6,214 bases of DNA. Source: Christensenella sp. UBA3770 (GTDB lineage: Bacteria > Bacillota > Clostridia > Christensenellales > CAG-1252). The stretch's first letter is position 1, and the number at the start of each line of letters is the position of its first letter. The notes beneath the pieces were generated by a model. The model was not told the origin of the DNA. It did not search any database and saw nothing but the letters and a program-made list of their open reading frames with translations. The stretch is from contig DFFS01000067.1 in the NCBI GenBank assembly GCA_002371075.1, positions 1 to 6,214 of the forward strand. The letters run 5' to 3'. A program made the translations under genes and the position numbers. Of this stretch, positions 1 to 5,966 are shown in pieces.

Positions 1-1606
1 TGGCGAAGCGGTGCGCCTCGTCGCGAATGCGGATCAAAAGACGCAGCGCAAAGCTCGACTTGGGCAAAAAGATCTCCTCCCCCGATGGGAGCACGATGAT
101 CTCCTCCCTTTCAGCAAGACCGATCATCGGGATATCCTCCCCCGCTTCGCGCATGGCTTGCATCGCGTAATTGACCTGCCCGATGCCGCCGTCGATCACA
201 AGGAGATCGGGGCGCTCGCCAAAGGAGGCGTCTTTACCCTCCTTAAGCCGCTCGAACCGACGGGACAGCGTTTCTTTCATACACGCGAAGTCGTTGTTGC
301 CCTCCACCGTTTTGATGCGGAAGGTGCGGTACATTTTGGCGTCCTTTTCCCCTTTTTTGAACACGACCATCGAACTGACCTTATCCACCCCGCTCGTATG
401 ACTGATGTCAAAGCATTCAATACGATCCAAGGGACTTTCAAGGGACAAAATATCCGCAAGCTGACGGGTCGCGCCCGTCGTCAAGCGCTCCTTGCGGGAA
501 AGCTCCATCGTGCTGCGAGACAAAAATTCCATCGCGTTTTTCATGGCGATCTCACACAGCTGACGACGCACGCCAGCCTTGGGGGTGGAGACGGCGACCT
601 TTTCCCCTTTCTTTTCGGAAAGGAGATGGGAAAGCGCCTCTGCGTCGGGAAGATCCACCGCGCTGACCACCTCTTCCGCAACGACGCCGGCATCGTAATA
701 GCGGTTGATAAAGCTGGACAGCGTATCCGCAAGGTCAAGCCCCGCGTCGCGAATGGCAAACTTCTCGCCGCCGACCATCTTTCCGCCGCGCACGATGACG
801 GTGGCGACAGCCATGCCGTCCCCGCCCGATGCCACACCGAAAACGTCCAAGTTAAAGTCCTTGGGAAGCGCGGCGATCTGCCTGCGGATCATCTTGTCAA
901 GCGTGGCGATGGCGTCGCGGTATTTGAGCGCCTGTTCATACTGCATCGCCTCCGACGCCTCGTTCATCTTTTTTTCCAAATTTTCCCGGATCGTCCGATC
1001 ATTTCCCTTTAAAAAGGACATTACGTCGCGGATCACGGCGTGGTATTCTTCCCGCGTAACTTTCCCGCTGCAGGGCGCCAAACAACGCCCGATATGCGCG
1101 TTTAAGCAGGGACGATGATTGGAGGGGATCCGATCCATATTGAGCGAGCACTCCCGCACGGGGAAGGCGGAATGGATAAGCCGGAGCATCTCCGCGGCGG
1201 AAATCCCCACCATATACGGTCCGAAATACTTTGCGCGATCGGATTTCAAGCGACGAATGACCTCCACTTTGGGAAAGTCCTTTGTGACGTCAATGCGCAA
1301 AAATGGATACAGCTTGTCGTCTTTCAAAAGGATGTTGTAAAAGGGTTTGTGCCGTTTGATCAGGTTGTTTTCAAGCACAAGCGCTTCCTCTTCGGTGCGC
1401 GTGATCAAATACTCAAAGTCAAAGACTTTGGAAACCATCATCAAAACCTTTTCCGCCTTTGGGGAAGCGTTAAAATAAGACCGCACGCGGTTCTTAAGAT
1501 TCTTTGCCTTGCCTACGTAAATGATGGCGCCCGACGCGTCCTTCATCAGATATACGCCGCTGTCCGTCGGCAGTTCTTTGAGTTTCAAACGGATGGTTTC
1601 GTTCAT
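1..1606 (-). CDS. uvrC: UvrABC excinuclease subunit C, 3' end cut by window
   Basis: UvrC makes the two incisions on either side of a DNA lesion after UvrB loading, in cytoplasmic nucleotide excision repair. The reading frame is open for 535 residues. The N-terminal GIY-YIG nuclease (about residues 12-90) shows GVY (Y19), IYVGKA (Y30), R40 and the catalytic Glu E79. Four cysteines C153, C167, C175 and C179 match the spacing of the UvrC iron-sulfur cluster ligands. A UVR (UvrB-binding) helix pair lies at about 204-239. The RNase H-like second nuclease has D400 (CFDISHTSG), D439, D472 (VIDGG) and H532 (RDEAHRFA), equivalent to E. coli D399, D438, D466 and H538. The family is usually about 600 aa, so only the C-terminal helix-hairpin-helix region lies outside the window. 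The start at 1604-1606 gives a normal family N-terminus; an in-frame ATG at 1622-1624 lies upstream of the predicted transcript start. No Shine-Dalgarno site is visible. Divergent from the GMP synthetase gene. Confidence 0.97.
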   Translation of the reverse strand, partial: MNETIRLKLKELPTDSGVYLMKDASGAIIYVGKAKNLKNRVRSYFNASPKAEKVLMMVSKVFDFEYLITRTEEEALVLENNLIKRHKPFYNILLKDDKLYPFLRIDVTKDFPKVEVIRRLKSDRAKYFGPYMVGISAAEMLRLIHSAFPVRECSLNMDRIPSNHRPCLNAHIGRCLAPCSGKVTREEYHAVIRDVMSFLKGNDRTIRENLEKKMNEASEAMQYEQALKYRDAIATLDKMIRRQIAALPKDFNLDVFGVASGGDGMAVATVIVRGGKMVGGEKFAIRDAGLDLADTLSSFINRYYDAGVVAEEVVSAVDLPDAEALSHLLSEKKGEKVAVSTPKAGVRRQLCEIAMKNAMEFLSRSTMELSRKERLTTGATRQLADILSLESPLDRIECFDISHTSGVDKVSSMVVFKKGEKDAKMYRTFRIKTVEGNNDFACMKETLSRRFERLKEGKDASFGERPDLLVIDGGIGQVNYAMQAMREAGEDIPMIGLAEREEIIVLPSGEEIFLPKSSFALRLLIRIRDEAHRFA

Positions 1607-1612
1607 AGGGTT

Positions 1613-1641
1613 ATTATACAACATTCACAAGGGTAAATCAA
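1613..1641 (-). promoter_or_regulatory. uvrC promoter, predicted leaderless
   Basis: Read on the minus strand, TTGATT (1641-1636) is followed after 17 nt by a perfect TATAAT (1618-1613). Only six bases (AACCCT) separate the -10 box from the uvrC ATG, so the usual +1 position coincides with the A of the start codon. There is no room for a Shine-Dalgarno site. Confidence 0.7.
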
Positions 1642-1659
1642 TTGTCCGCATCGGCAAAC

Positions 1660-1683
1660 TTGCGGGAAGGGGCTCCTCCGCAA
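1660..1683. repeat. imperfect inverted repeat in the uvrC-guaA intergenic region
   Basis: TTGCGG at the left pairs with CCGCAA at the right, with three further inner pairs after a one-base bulge and a 5-nt loop. An A8 tract follows on the plus strand (T8 precedes it on the minus strand), so it is in the wrong order for an intrinsic terminator on either strand. Its role is unknown; it could be structural or chance. Confidence 0.3.
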
Positions 1684-1695
1684 AAAAAACGATGA

Positions 1696-1713
1696 TTGAT
1701 TTATAAAAATCAA
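1696..1713. promoter_or_regulatory. AT-rich inverted repeat just upstream of the guaA -35 box
   Basis: TTGATTT (1696-1702) and AAATCAA (1707-1713) form a perfect 7-bp inverted repeat with an ATAA centre, ending 9 bases before the -35 hexamer. It could be an operator or simply act as an AT-rich UP-like element. No regulator family is recognised from it. Confidence 0.35.
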
Positions 1714-1722
1714 CCGCAAGCC

Positions 1723-1751
1723 TTGACCGCCCTTTTTGCTGGTGATATAAT
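1723..1751 (+). promoter_or_regulatory. guaA promoter
   Basis: TTGACC (1723-1728), 17-bp spacer, then TATAAT (1746-1751) preceded by TG at 1743-1744, an extended -10. The predicted +1 is near 1758, leaving a leader of about 20 nt with GGAGG at 1767-1771. The leader is too short for a purine riboswitch. Confidence 0.87.
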
Positions 1752-1778
1752 GGCAATATCACTTTTGGAGGTATACAT

Positions 1779-2765
1779 ATGGATCCCAACGTTCGTCCCG
1801 GTACTATGGAAAGAATCACCACTCCCGCTTTGGCGGAGAAGTTTATTGCGGAGCAAGTTGCCGCGATAAAGGCGCAAGTCGGCGACAAAAAAGTCCTGCT
1901 TGCTTTGTCCGGCGGCGTGGATAGCTCCGTCGTTGCCGCGCTTCTTATCAAAGCTATCGGCAAAAACCTCGTTTGCGTGCACGTCAATCACGGCCTTTTG
2001 AGAAAGGGCGAACCCGAGCAGGTCATCAAGGTCTTCCGCGATCAAATGAACGCCAACCTGATCTACGTGGATGCGGTGGACCGCTTCCTCGACAAGCTTG
2101 CCGGCGTCAAAGAGCCCGAAACCAAGAGAAAGATCATCGGCGCGGAGTTCATCCGCGTGTTTGAGGAGGAAGCAAGGAAGCTTACCGACATCTCTTTCCT
2201 CGCGCAGGGCACCATTTATCCCGACATTTTGGAGAGCAAGGACGGCGTCAAGGCGCACCACAACGTGGGCGGTCTTCCCGAGGATCTTAAGTTTGAGCTT
2301 GTCGAGCCGGTCAAACTGCTCTTTAAGGACGAAGTGCGCGTCGTAGGCAAGGCGCTTGGTCTTCCCGACAACATGGTTTATCGTCAGCCCTTCCCCGGTC
2401 CCGGTCTGGGCGTAAGGTGCGTGGGCGCCATCACGCGTGAGAGGCTGAACGTCGTGCGCGAAGCAGACGCCATTCTCCGTGAGGAATTTGCAAACAACGG
2501 TCTTGCCGGCAAAGTGTGGCAATACTTTACGATCGTGCCCGACTTTAAGAGCGTCGGCGTCAACGAAAAGGGTGAAAGGACGGAGGGCTATCTTGTGGTG
2601 CTTCGCGCCATCAACACGCGTGACGCCATGACCGCCACCGTGGCGGAGATCCCGTTTGCGCTTCTTGCCCACATCACCGACCGCATCACGCACGAAGTCA
2701 AGGGCGTCAACCGCGTTGCGTTTGACCTGACCCCGAAGCCGACCGGAACGATCGAGTGGGAATAA
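1779..2765 (+). CDS. guaA: GMP synthetase ATP-pyrophosphatase/dimerisation subunit, no glutaminase domain
   Basis: This is the synthetase half of GMP synthetase: it adenylates XMP with ATP and replaces the adenylate with ammonia to make GMP, the last step of guanine nucleotide synthesis. The PP-loop SGGVDSS is at residues 44-50. GTIYPDILES, AHHNVGGLP, RQPFPGPGLGVR and the C-terminal TGTIEWE are GuaA signatures. The usual bacterial GuaA is about 510 aa with an N-terminal class I glutamine amidotransferase. Here the 328-aa protein starts about 35 residues before the PP-loop and has no amidotransferase Cys-His-Glu domain, as in the archaeal two-subunit enzyme. The ATG is set by GGAGG 7 nt upstream; M10 is a weaker alternative. 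The frame upstream holds no hidden amidotransferase, since uvrC's promoter and gene lie there. It ends in a tandem TAA-TAG stop, followed by a terminator, so it is monocistronic. The protein otherwise looks bacterial rather than archaeal, so loss or separation of the domain is my inference. Confidence 0.95.
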   Translation: MDPNVRPGTMERITTPALAEKFIAEQVAAIKAQVGDKKVLLALSGGVDSSVVAALLIKAIGKNLVCVHVNHGLLRKGEPEQVIKVFRDQMNANLIYVDAVDRFLDKLAGVKEPETKRKIIGAEFIRVFEEEARKLTDISFLAQGTIYPDILESKDGVKAHHNVGGLPEDLKFELVEPVKLLFKDEVRVVGKALGLPDNMVYRQPFPGPGLGVRCVGAITRERLNVVREADAILREEFANNGLAGKVWQYFTIVPDFKSVGVNEKGERTEGYLVVLRAINTRDAMTATVAEIPFALLAHITDRITHEVKGVNRVAFDLTPKPTGTIEWE

Positions 2766-2781
2766 TAGCAACCTGATCCGT

Positions 2782-2814
2782 AAAAGAGGTGCCGATGGGC
2801 GCCTCTTTTTTTTT
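2782..2814 (+). terminator. intrinsic terminator of guaA
   Basis: A 12-bp stem (AAAAGAGGTGCC against the complementary arm at 2798-2809, with one G-U pair) has a GATG loop. It runs straight into a nine-T tract (2806-2814). It sits 17 bases after the guaA stop and insulates the exonuclease gene. Confidence 0.92.
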
Positions 2815-2827
2815 GATCTCTTATAGT

Positions 2828-2857
2828 TTGCCTTTGCGCCGCCCTCTGTGGTAAAAT
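2828..2857 (+). promoter_or_regulatory. exonuclease gene promoter, predicted leaderless
   Basis: TTGCCT (2828-2833), 18-bp spacer, then TAAAAT (2852-2857) with TG at 2849-2850 making an extended -10. The ATG at 2864 lies six bases after the hexamer, at the expected transcription start. The TAA inside the -10 box is an in-frame stop for the gene, which rules out any upstream start. Confidence 0.65.
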
Positions 2858-2863
2858 ACCCTC

Positions 2864-3427
2864 ATGCAAAAGAAACCGATACGAGAATTCAAAGGAAAAG
2901 GACTGGACAGCTTCCCCGGCGACTTTACCGTCGTGGACATCGAAAGCACCGGTATGTCCGCCGACACGGCGGAGATCTTGGAAGTTTCCGCCCTGCGCTT
3001 CAGAAACGACAAGTTTGAGGCGGCGTTTTCCTCTTTGATCAAGCCCTCCGCACACATTCCCTACTTTATCTCGGAGCTGACCGGCATCACGGACGATATG
3101 GTGGCGGACGCACCCCTCCGCAAGGGCGTTTTAAGGGACTTTAAGGACTTTTTGGGCAGTGACGTGATCATCGGGCACAACGTCAACTTCGACGTAAACT
3201 TTTTATACGACGAAATGCTTTCTTATTTGGGTTACGCCCTGCAAAACGACTTTGTGGACGTACTGAAGCTTTCGCGCAAGTACCTGCCCAACCTCATCAA
3301 CCACAAACAAGTGACGGTTGCCGAATACTTTGGGCTGGACACCCTCGGAGCGCACCGCGCTCTCAAAGACACCGAGATCTGCGCGGAAAACTACCTAAGG
3401 ATCAAAGCCATCGCGCTGCAAAAATAA
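2864..3427 (+). CDS. DnaQ-like DEDDh 3'-5' exonuclease
   Basis: This 187-aa protein is a single-domain member of the DnaQ/epsilon exonuclease superfamily, which removes nucleotides from 3' ends with two metal ions. The five catalytic residues are visible: D25 and E27 (Exo I, VDIESTG), D110 (Exo II, HNVNFD) and H164 with D169 (Exo III, HRALKDTE). The histidine places it in the DEDDh group. The domain fills nearly the whole protein, with no polymerase, BRCT or helicase extension. The real role may be DNA repair, proofreading or RNA trimming, and the sequence does not decide. The only possible start is the ATG at 2864: an in-frame stop lies 9 bases upstream and the next Met is past the catalytic motif. 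There is no Shine-Dalgarno site. It is separated from guaA by a terminator and from parA by a promoter, so it appears to be its own unit. Confidence 0.93.
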   Translation: MQKKPIREFKGKGLDSFPGDFTVVDIESTGMSADTAEILEVSALRFRNDKFEAAFSSLIKPSAHIPYFISELTGITDDMVADAPLRKGVLRDFKDFLGSDVIIGHNVNFDVNFLYDEMLSYLGYALQNDFVDVLKLSRKYLPNLINHKQVTVAEYFGLDTLGAHRALKDTEICAENYLRIKAIALQK

Positions 3428-3511
3428 GACGGCGTCGGTTTCTTGCAACCAATAGCTTTTTCGATTGTCACATGGAATTAACGCTGTTTTTGCAAAATGT
3501 CGTCATTTCTA

Positions 3512-3541
3512 TTGAAAACGAGTTTTACTTTATGATATCAT
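3512..3541 (+). promoter_or_regulatory. parAB promoter with palindromic -10 region
   Basis: TTGAAA (3512-3517), 18-bp spacer, then TATCAT (3536-3541), with TG at 3533-3534 giving an extended -10. The -10 lies inside a perfect 12-bp palindrome, TATGATATCATA (3531-3542), which could bind a dimeric repressor. The predicted +1 near 3548 leaves a 5' UTR of about 79 nt. Confidence 0.65.
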
Positions 3542-3551
3542 AGAGAGGTAT

Positions 3552-3581
3552 CGCCGTTTTGCATTAAATGCAAGAAAGGCG
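3552..3581 (+). promoter_or_regulatory. hairpin in the parAB 5' UTR
   Basis: CGCC (3552-3555) pairs with GGCG (3578-3581). Inside it TTGCAT and ATGCAA pair around a TAA loop, with two more pairs, one mismatch and one bulge between them. No T tract follows, so it is not a terminator. It may stabilise the mRNA or tune translation. Confidence 0.5.
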
Positions 3582-3626
3582 GCAGCGCACCCAAACAAAG
3601 CGCAAGGATAAAAGGAAGAATCACTT

Positions 3627-4445
3627 ATGAAAACCAAAGTTTTGGCGATCATCAATCAAAAAGGCGGCGTCGGAAAGACGACCTCTTGCATCAACATCGG
3701 CGCATGCATGGCAAAGATGGGCAAGAAGGTTTTGATCATCGATATGGACCCGCAGGGCAACGCGACCACCGGTCTCGGCGTGCGCAAGCACGTGGAGTTT
3801 ATCAACGAGATGGGCAAAAAGGACGTGCGCCCCGTTTTGAACATTTACACCGTATTGTCCGGCGGCACCGACGTCACCAATGCGGAGCTCATCGTGCACA
3901 CCGATGTGGCTGGCTTGGACCTGATCCCCTCCTCTATCGACCTTTCGGCGATCGAAATGGAAATGAACGACTACCCCAACCGCGAAAAGGTTTTGGTCAA
4001 AGCGATCGAGCCGCTGATGGGCGTATACGACTTTATCCTTTTGGACTGCCCGCCCTCTATGTCGCTGATCACGATCAACAGCATGGTTGCGGCAACGTCG
4101 GTTTTGATCCCCGTGCAATGCGAGTTTTACGCGATGGAAGGGTTGGCTCAGCTGTTGGACAGCTTTAACATCATCAGCAAGTTTCTCAACCCCAAACTGA
4201 CTGTGTACCACGTGCTGCTTACGATGTACAGCGGCAGGTACAAACTGCATCGTCAGGTGGCGGAAGAGATCGAAAAATACTTTGGCAGGCGTCTTTTGGA
4301 CACCCGCATCCCGCAAAGCGTGCGTCTTGCGGAGGCGCCGAGCTTTGGCAAGCCCATCATTTTGTACGACAAACGTTCCACCGGCGCCGCGGCTTATCAA
4401 CGCGCCACGGAAGAGCTTTTGGCAAGAGAAAGCAAGAGGAAGTAA
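3627..4445 (+). CDS. parA: ParA/Soj chromosome-partitioning ATPase
   Basis: This is a deviant Walker ATPase of the ParA/Soj/MinD family. It cycles between nucleoid-bound ATP dimers and free monomers and works with ParB to segregate chromosome origins; in relatives it also acts on DnaA. The deviant Walker A loop is KGGVGKTT at residues 12-19, with signature lysine K12 and K17. DMDPQGN (39-45) is the A' motif and LLDCPPS (138-144) is Walker B. PVQCEFYAMEGL and the terminal RLAEAPSFGKPI are typical of Soj proteins. At 272 aa it is slightly longer than many Soj proteins, with a modest insertion at about 53-72 before NIYTVL. It has no N-terminal helix-turn-helix, so it is chromosomal-type rather than P1-plasmid-type. 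AGGAAG lies 8 nt before the ATG. parB begins 2 nt after its stop. Confidence 0.97.
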   Translation: MKTKVLAIINQKGGVGKTTSCINIGACMAKMGKKVLIIDMDPQGNATTGLGVRKHVEFINEMGKKDVRPVLNIYTVLSGGTDVTNAELIVHTDVAGLDLIPSSIDLSAIEMEMNDYPNREKVLVKAIEPLMGVYDFILLDCPPSMSLITINSMVAATSVLIPVQCEFYAMEGLAQLLDSFNIISKFLNPKLTVYHVLLTMYSGRYKLHRQVAEEIEKYFGRRLLDTRIPQSVRLAEAPSFGKPIILYDKRSTGAAAYQRATEELLARESKRK

Positions 4446-4447
4446 TT

Positions 4448-5341
4448 ATGGCAAACAACAGATTAGGAAGAGGATTCGCCGCATTGGTCTCGGATATGCG
4501 TGAGATCGTCAATCCCGAGATCGCCAGCTATGACGAGAAAGGAAAGCTCAATCAAGGCGTCAACGAAGTTGCCGTCGATCTGATCCATGCAAATCCCCAT
4601 CAGCCCAGAAAGATCTTTAACCAGGATGCGTTAAACGAACTTGCCGATTCCATCAAAACGCACGGCATTTTGCAACCGATCGTTTTGACCAAGTTTGGGG
4701 AGGAGTACCGCATCGTCGCGGGCGAAAGACGCTTCCGCGCCGCCAAGATCGCAGGGCTTGCCACCGTGCCGGCGATCATTCGCGATCTGACCGAGCAGGA
4801 AGTACGCGAGATCGCTCTTGTGGAAAACCTCCAGCGTGAGGACCTCAACCCGATGGAAGAAGCCGAGGCTCTTTACAACCTTTTGACGGAAAACAACCTG
4901 ACGCAGGAAGCCCTTGCTCACGCGATCGGCAAAAGCCGCCCCGCCGTGGCAAACGCCCTCCGCCTTTTGACCCTCCCCGTGGAGGTGCAGGCGATGGTGC
5001 GCGAGCTTACCCTCTCCACCGGACACGCCAAAGTGCTTGTCTCCGTCAAACCGGCGGAAGTGCAGATCGCCCTTGCCAAAGAGGTTTTGGAAAAGAAGCT
5101 TTCCGTGCGTGACTTGGAACAGCGTATCCTTGACCTCCAGCGTGAAAGAAAGGTCCCTGCTGCACGCGTCAAAACCCTTTCCCCCGAGTTTAAAGCCCTG
5201 CTTGCGGATATGCAACGCGTGTTTGGCACCAAGGTCAAGGCAATGGGCAGCGACAAGAAGGGCAAGATCGTGATCGACTACTACTCTTCGGACGATTTGC
5301 AGCGCATTTTTGATCTGATCGAACGCCTGAAAGAGGACTGA
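4448..5341 (+). CDS. parB: ParB/Spo0J CTPase, chromosome-partitioning protein
   Basis: ParB binds parS sites near the origin, closes into a CTP-dependent DNA clamp, spreads and recruits ParA and SMC. The 297-aa protein has the N-terminal ParA-stimulating peptide (LGRGFAALV, residues 6-14), ParB/Srx motifs NPHQPRK, GERRFRAAK (CTP-binding, clamp-closing box) and ENLQREDLNPMEEA. A helix-turn-helix follows (LTQEALAHAIGKSRPAV), then a C-terminal dimerisation domain. All parts are present at normal length. Its Shine-Dalgarno AGAGGAAG overlaps the end of parA, so the two are co-transcribed and probably translationally coupled. I found no match to the Bacillus-type parS consensus in the window. Noc is a paralogue, but the immediate ParA partner favours ParB. 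Confidence 0.97.
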   Translation: MANNRLGRGFAALVSDMREIVNPEIASYDEKGKLNQGVNEVAVDLIHANPHQPRKIFNQDALNELADSIKTHGILQPIVLTKFGEEYRIVAGERRFRAAKIAGLATVPAIIRDLTEQEVREIALVENLQREDLNPMEEAEALYNLLTENNLTQEALAHAIGKSRPAVANALRLLTLPVEVQAMVRELTLSTGHAKVLVSVKPAEVQIALAKEVLEKKLSVRDLEQRILDLQRERKVPAARVKTLSPEFKALLADMQRVFGTKVKAMGSDKKGKIVIDYYSSDDLQRIFDLIERLKED

Positions 5342-5349
5342 TCCGCCGG

Positions 5350-5376
5350 GCAGGAAAAATCAACGAGAAATCCTGC
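5350..5376 (+). terminator. weak hairpin after parB
   Basis: GCAGGA (5350-5355) and TCCTGC (5371-5376) can pair around a 15-nt loop, 8 bases after the parB stop. Only ATTT follows, so it is a poor intrinsic terminator. It may be a 3' end stabiliser, and read-through into the tRNA region is possible. Confidence 0.25.
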
Positions 5377-5383
5377 ATTTCAG

Positions 5384-5412
5384 TTGACAAACCCCTACCG
5401 CGACGATATAAT
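5384..5412 (+). promoter_or_regulatory. consensus promoter of the tRNA-Arg region
   Basis: TTGACA (5384-5389), 17-bp spacer, TATAAT (5407-5412): a perfect sigma-70-type consensus, the strongest in the window. The predicted start near 5419 lies just ahead of the first repeat copy. No comparable promoter lies before the second copy, so one transcript probably runs from here to the terminator at 5805. Confidence 0.92.
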
Positions 5413-5428
5413 AATCAACGTTAAGCTA

Positions 5429-5530
5429 CCCCAAATTGTTCTGACCTTCGGTTCCGATCGTTAGAACGCAAACAACTTAATCTATTATGCGCCATTAGCA
5501 TTGGCTGGATAGAGCGTCGGTCTACGGAAC
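5429..5530 (+). repeat. direct repeat copy 1: leader plus 5' half of tRNA-Arg
   Basis: These 102 bases match 5634-5734 except for two substitutions (A5444, G5469 region) and a replaced D-loop patch (ATTGG against CCAA). The leader part can fold by GTTCT/AGAAC with an inner GACC-TTC-GGTT hairpin. Eleven bases at its start (from 5425, GCTACCCCAAA) also recur at 5603. Confidence 0.9.
5489..5530 (+). pseudogene. truncated tRNA-Arg(ACG) 5' half
   Basis: The sequence runs from acceptor GCGCCAT through the D region and anticodon loop CTACGGA and ends two bases into the 3' anticodon strand. After that the match to the intact tRNA stops. No ATGGCGC acceptor partner, T-arm or CCA follows. The D-loop is altered to include CATTGGCT, which recurs at 5542-5549. 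It cannot form a tRNA by itself; it may be a duplication remnant or part of a structured RNA. Confidence 0.85.
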
Positions 5531-5633
5531 TTGCTCCAAGTCATTGGCTCCTGTGCGCCTCACGGCAACACCGCTCACCGCAATTATCGCCGAGCCTTGT
5601 CGCTACCCCAAAAACCGATTGGGTTTTCGGGGA
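5531..5633 (+). other. hairpin-rich non-coding segment between the repeats
   Basis: This fills most of the 352-base stretch without an intact gene (5342-5693). No convincing coding sequence is present. On the plus strand it can form a series of hairpins. ACTTG-CTC-CAAGT is at 5529-5541. GGCTC (5546-5550) pairs with GAGCC (5592-5596), enclosing TGCG/CGCA and CGG-CAACA-CCG. A 10-bp CCCC-A-AAAACC hairpin lies at 5606-5632. The density of pairing suggests a folded RNA, but I recognise no known family. Confidence 0.5.
5606..5632 (+). other. strong hairpin without T tract
   Basis: CCCC (5606-5609) pairs with GGGG (5629-5632), and AAAACC (5611-5616) pairs with GGTTTT (5622-5627) around a GATTG loop, with one A-C mismatch. 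No T run follows, so transcription should continue into the second copy. A second CCCC at 5634 can compete for GGGG. Confidence 0.6.
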
Positions 5634-5770
<137 letters not shown>

Positions 5771-5805
5771 AAATAAGGACTTCCTGCGAAGTCCTTATTT
5801 TTTTT
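5771..5805 (+). terminator. intrinsic terminator after tRNA-Arg
   Basis: A perfect 13-bp stem, AAATAAGGACTTC paired with its complement at 5788-5800 around a CTGC loop, ends in eight Ts (5798-5805). It starts directly after the CCA end, so the primary transcript needs little 3' trimming. Confidence 0.95.
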
Positions 5806-5919
5806 ACGGATTTTTCCGAAGAAATCGGTTCGAACAGCTCGAAAGCGGCGACTCAGACTTCCCTTGAAAAAGCGGCTGAAAACGGCTCAAAAAAAATGAA
5901 ATGTCAGATCACATGCAAC

Positions 5920-5947
5920 AAAAAGGGGTGCCGTGAACGGGCACCTC
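5920..5947 (-). terminator. intrinsic terminator of rplO
   Basis: On the minus strand GGTGCC pairs with GGCACC around a 7-nt loop, extended by one more G-C pair past an A-C mismatch, and is followed by five Ts. It lies about 20 bases past the rplO stop. This implies that rplO is the last gene of its transcript. Confidence 0.75.
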
Positions 5948-5951
5948 AATT

Positions 5952-5960
5952 TGATATAAT
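5952..5960 (+). promoter_or_regulatory. possible extended -10 element facing rplO
   Basis: TGATATAAT is a perfect extended -10, and TGATATAATGG is identical to the guaA promoter (1743-1753). No good -35 hexamer lies 16-18 bases upstream, where the rplO terminator sits. A transcript from here would run antisense to rplO. Confidence 0.3.
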
Positions 5961-5966
5961 GGTGGG

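Noticed and set aside
11..1012. Long plus-strand frame of 333 codons opposite uvrC
   Set aside because: It is a shadow of the uvrC coding strand; the minus frame has all the UvrC catalytic residues.
1758..1778. Purine riboswitch ahead of guaA
   Set aside because: The predicted 5' UTR is only about 20 nt, far too short for the aptamer.
1710..2771. Long minus-strand frame of 353 codons opposite guaA
   Set aside because: It is antisense to a clear GMP synthetase gene and contains the guaA promoter region; no protein family is recognisable.
3437..3461. Possible terminator after the exonuclease gene (GGTT-TCTTGC-AACC then TTTTT)
   Set aside because: The stem has only 4 bp and the T run starts six bases later; too weak to call.
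3790..3796. CACGTG cores in parA (here and near 4209) as parS
   Set aside because: Only the central hexamer matches; the flanking bases do not form the 16-bp parS palindrome.
3621..4400. Minus-strand frame of 259 codons opposite parA
   Set aside because: His/Val-rich shadow of the parA coding sequence.
5806..5919. Possible small gene or tRNA 3' remnant (GGTTCGAAC-like patch at about 5828)
   Set aside because: The T-arm-like bases have no matching stem or acceptor, and no frame has a start with a ribosome binding site.
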